The notes beneath the pieces were generated by a model that worked only from the letters and a program-made list of their open reading frames with translations, was not told the DNA's origin and searched no databases. Source: Methylococcaceae bacterium UBA659 (lineage in GTDB: Bacteria; Pseudomonadota; Gammaproteobacteria; Methylococcales; Methylomonadaceae). From it: a stretch of 6,240 nt of DNA. Shown piece after piece: positions 6,223 through 6,240 of this stretch; position 1 is the stretch's first letter; every line of letters starts with the position of its first letter. The stretch is from assembly GCA_002299495.1 (NCBI GenBank), contig DBNZ01000178.1:1-6240 (forward strand), read 5' to 3'. The translations under genes were made by a program, and so were the position numbers.

Positions 6223-6240
6223 CAAGTACCCTGAAAATGG
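6207..6240. repeat. Start of a possible 20-base-period direct repeat, cut by window end
   Basis: TGCCCTGAAAAGGG (6207-6220) recurs 20 bases later as TACCCTGAAAATGG (6227-6240), matching at 12 of 14 positions. The second copy runs into the window edge, so whether more copies follow cannot be seen. Confidence 0.35.

Larger units (their letters stand above)
6077..6240. other. Repeat-rich non-coding region after jetD
   Basis: The 164 bases after the jetD stop hold no gene I can support. They contain several small repeats and hairpins listed separately. No classical rho-independent terminator (GC stem followed directly by a T run on the + strand) is visible, so the end of the operon transcript may be set by the REP-like hairpin or lie beyond the window. 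Confidence 0.6.

Noticed and set aside
6077..6240. CRISPR array
   Set aside because: Only two imperfect 14-base units with a 6-base gap are visible; no CRISPR-sized spacers and no cas genes.

Overview
The window carries one compact four-gene operon on the + strand (about 604-6076). It encodes an SMC-type complex with a nuclease-like partner: a MukF-like kleisin, a MukE-like small subunit, an SMC/MukB-like ATPase and a Toprim (topoisomerase VI/Spo11-type) protein. This order and set match the Wadjet plasmid-defence systems (JetABCD, also called MksFEBG or EptABCD). Recognition rests on gene order, domain logic and motifs read from the translations; no database search was run. The proteins look divergent and small: the ATPase is 930 aa and the Toprim protein 290 aa, whereas the best-studied Wadjet versions are about 1100 and 380-400 aa. 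I cannot assign a published subtype, and a separate or undescribed branch is possible.

Layout. Positions 1-306 hold, on the - strand, the decayed 5' part of a DDE transposase gene, with an in-frame stop where a Trp codon is expected. Positions 307-603 hold no convincing gene and must contain the operon promoter; an imperfect inverted repeat lies there. From 604 the genes jetA, jetB, jetC and jetD follow almost without gaps: jetA/jetB overlap by 4 bases (ATGA), jetB/jetC by 4 bases (TTGA) and jetC/jetD are 6 bases apart. After jetD, positions 6077-6240 are non-coding and dense in small repeats: a near-palindrome, a REP-like hairpin with a GTAG head, a 10-base palindrome, a GAAA-capped hairpin and the start of a 20-base-period direct repeat cut by the window edge.

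How the genes would work together (from Wadjet/Mks knowledge, not shown here): JetC dimers, closed by the JetA kleisin and JetB, extrude DNA loops using ATP. When the complex stalls on a small circular DNA, JetD cuts it, so plasmids are lost while the large chromosome is spared.

Organism. Moderate GC, REP-like repeats and a transposase fragment next to the operon suggest a Gammaproteobacterium. A methanotroph-like (Methylococcales) genome is my guess, with low confidence. A transposase remnant on one side and repeats on the other fit an accessory, defence-island type location.
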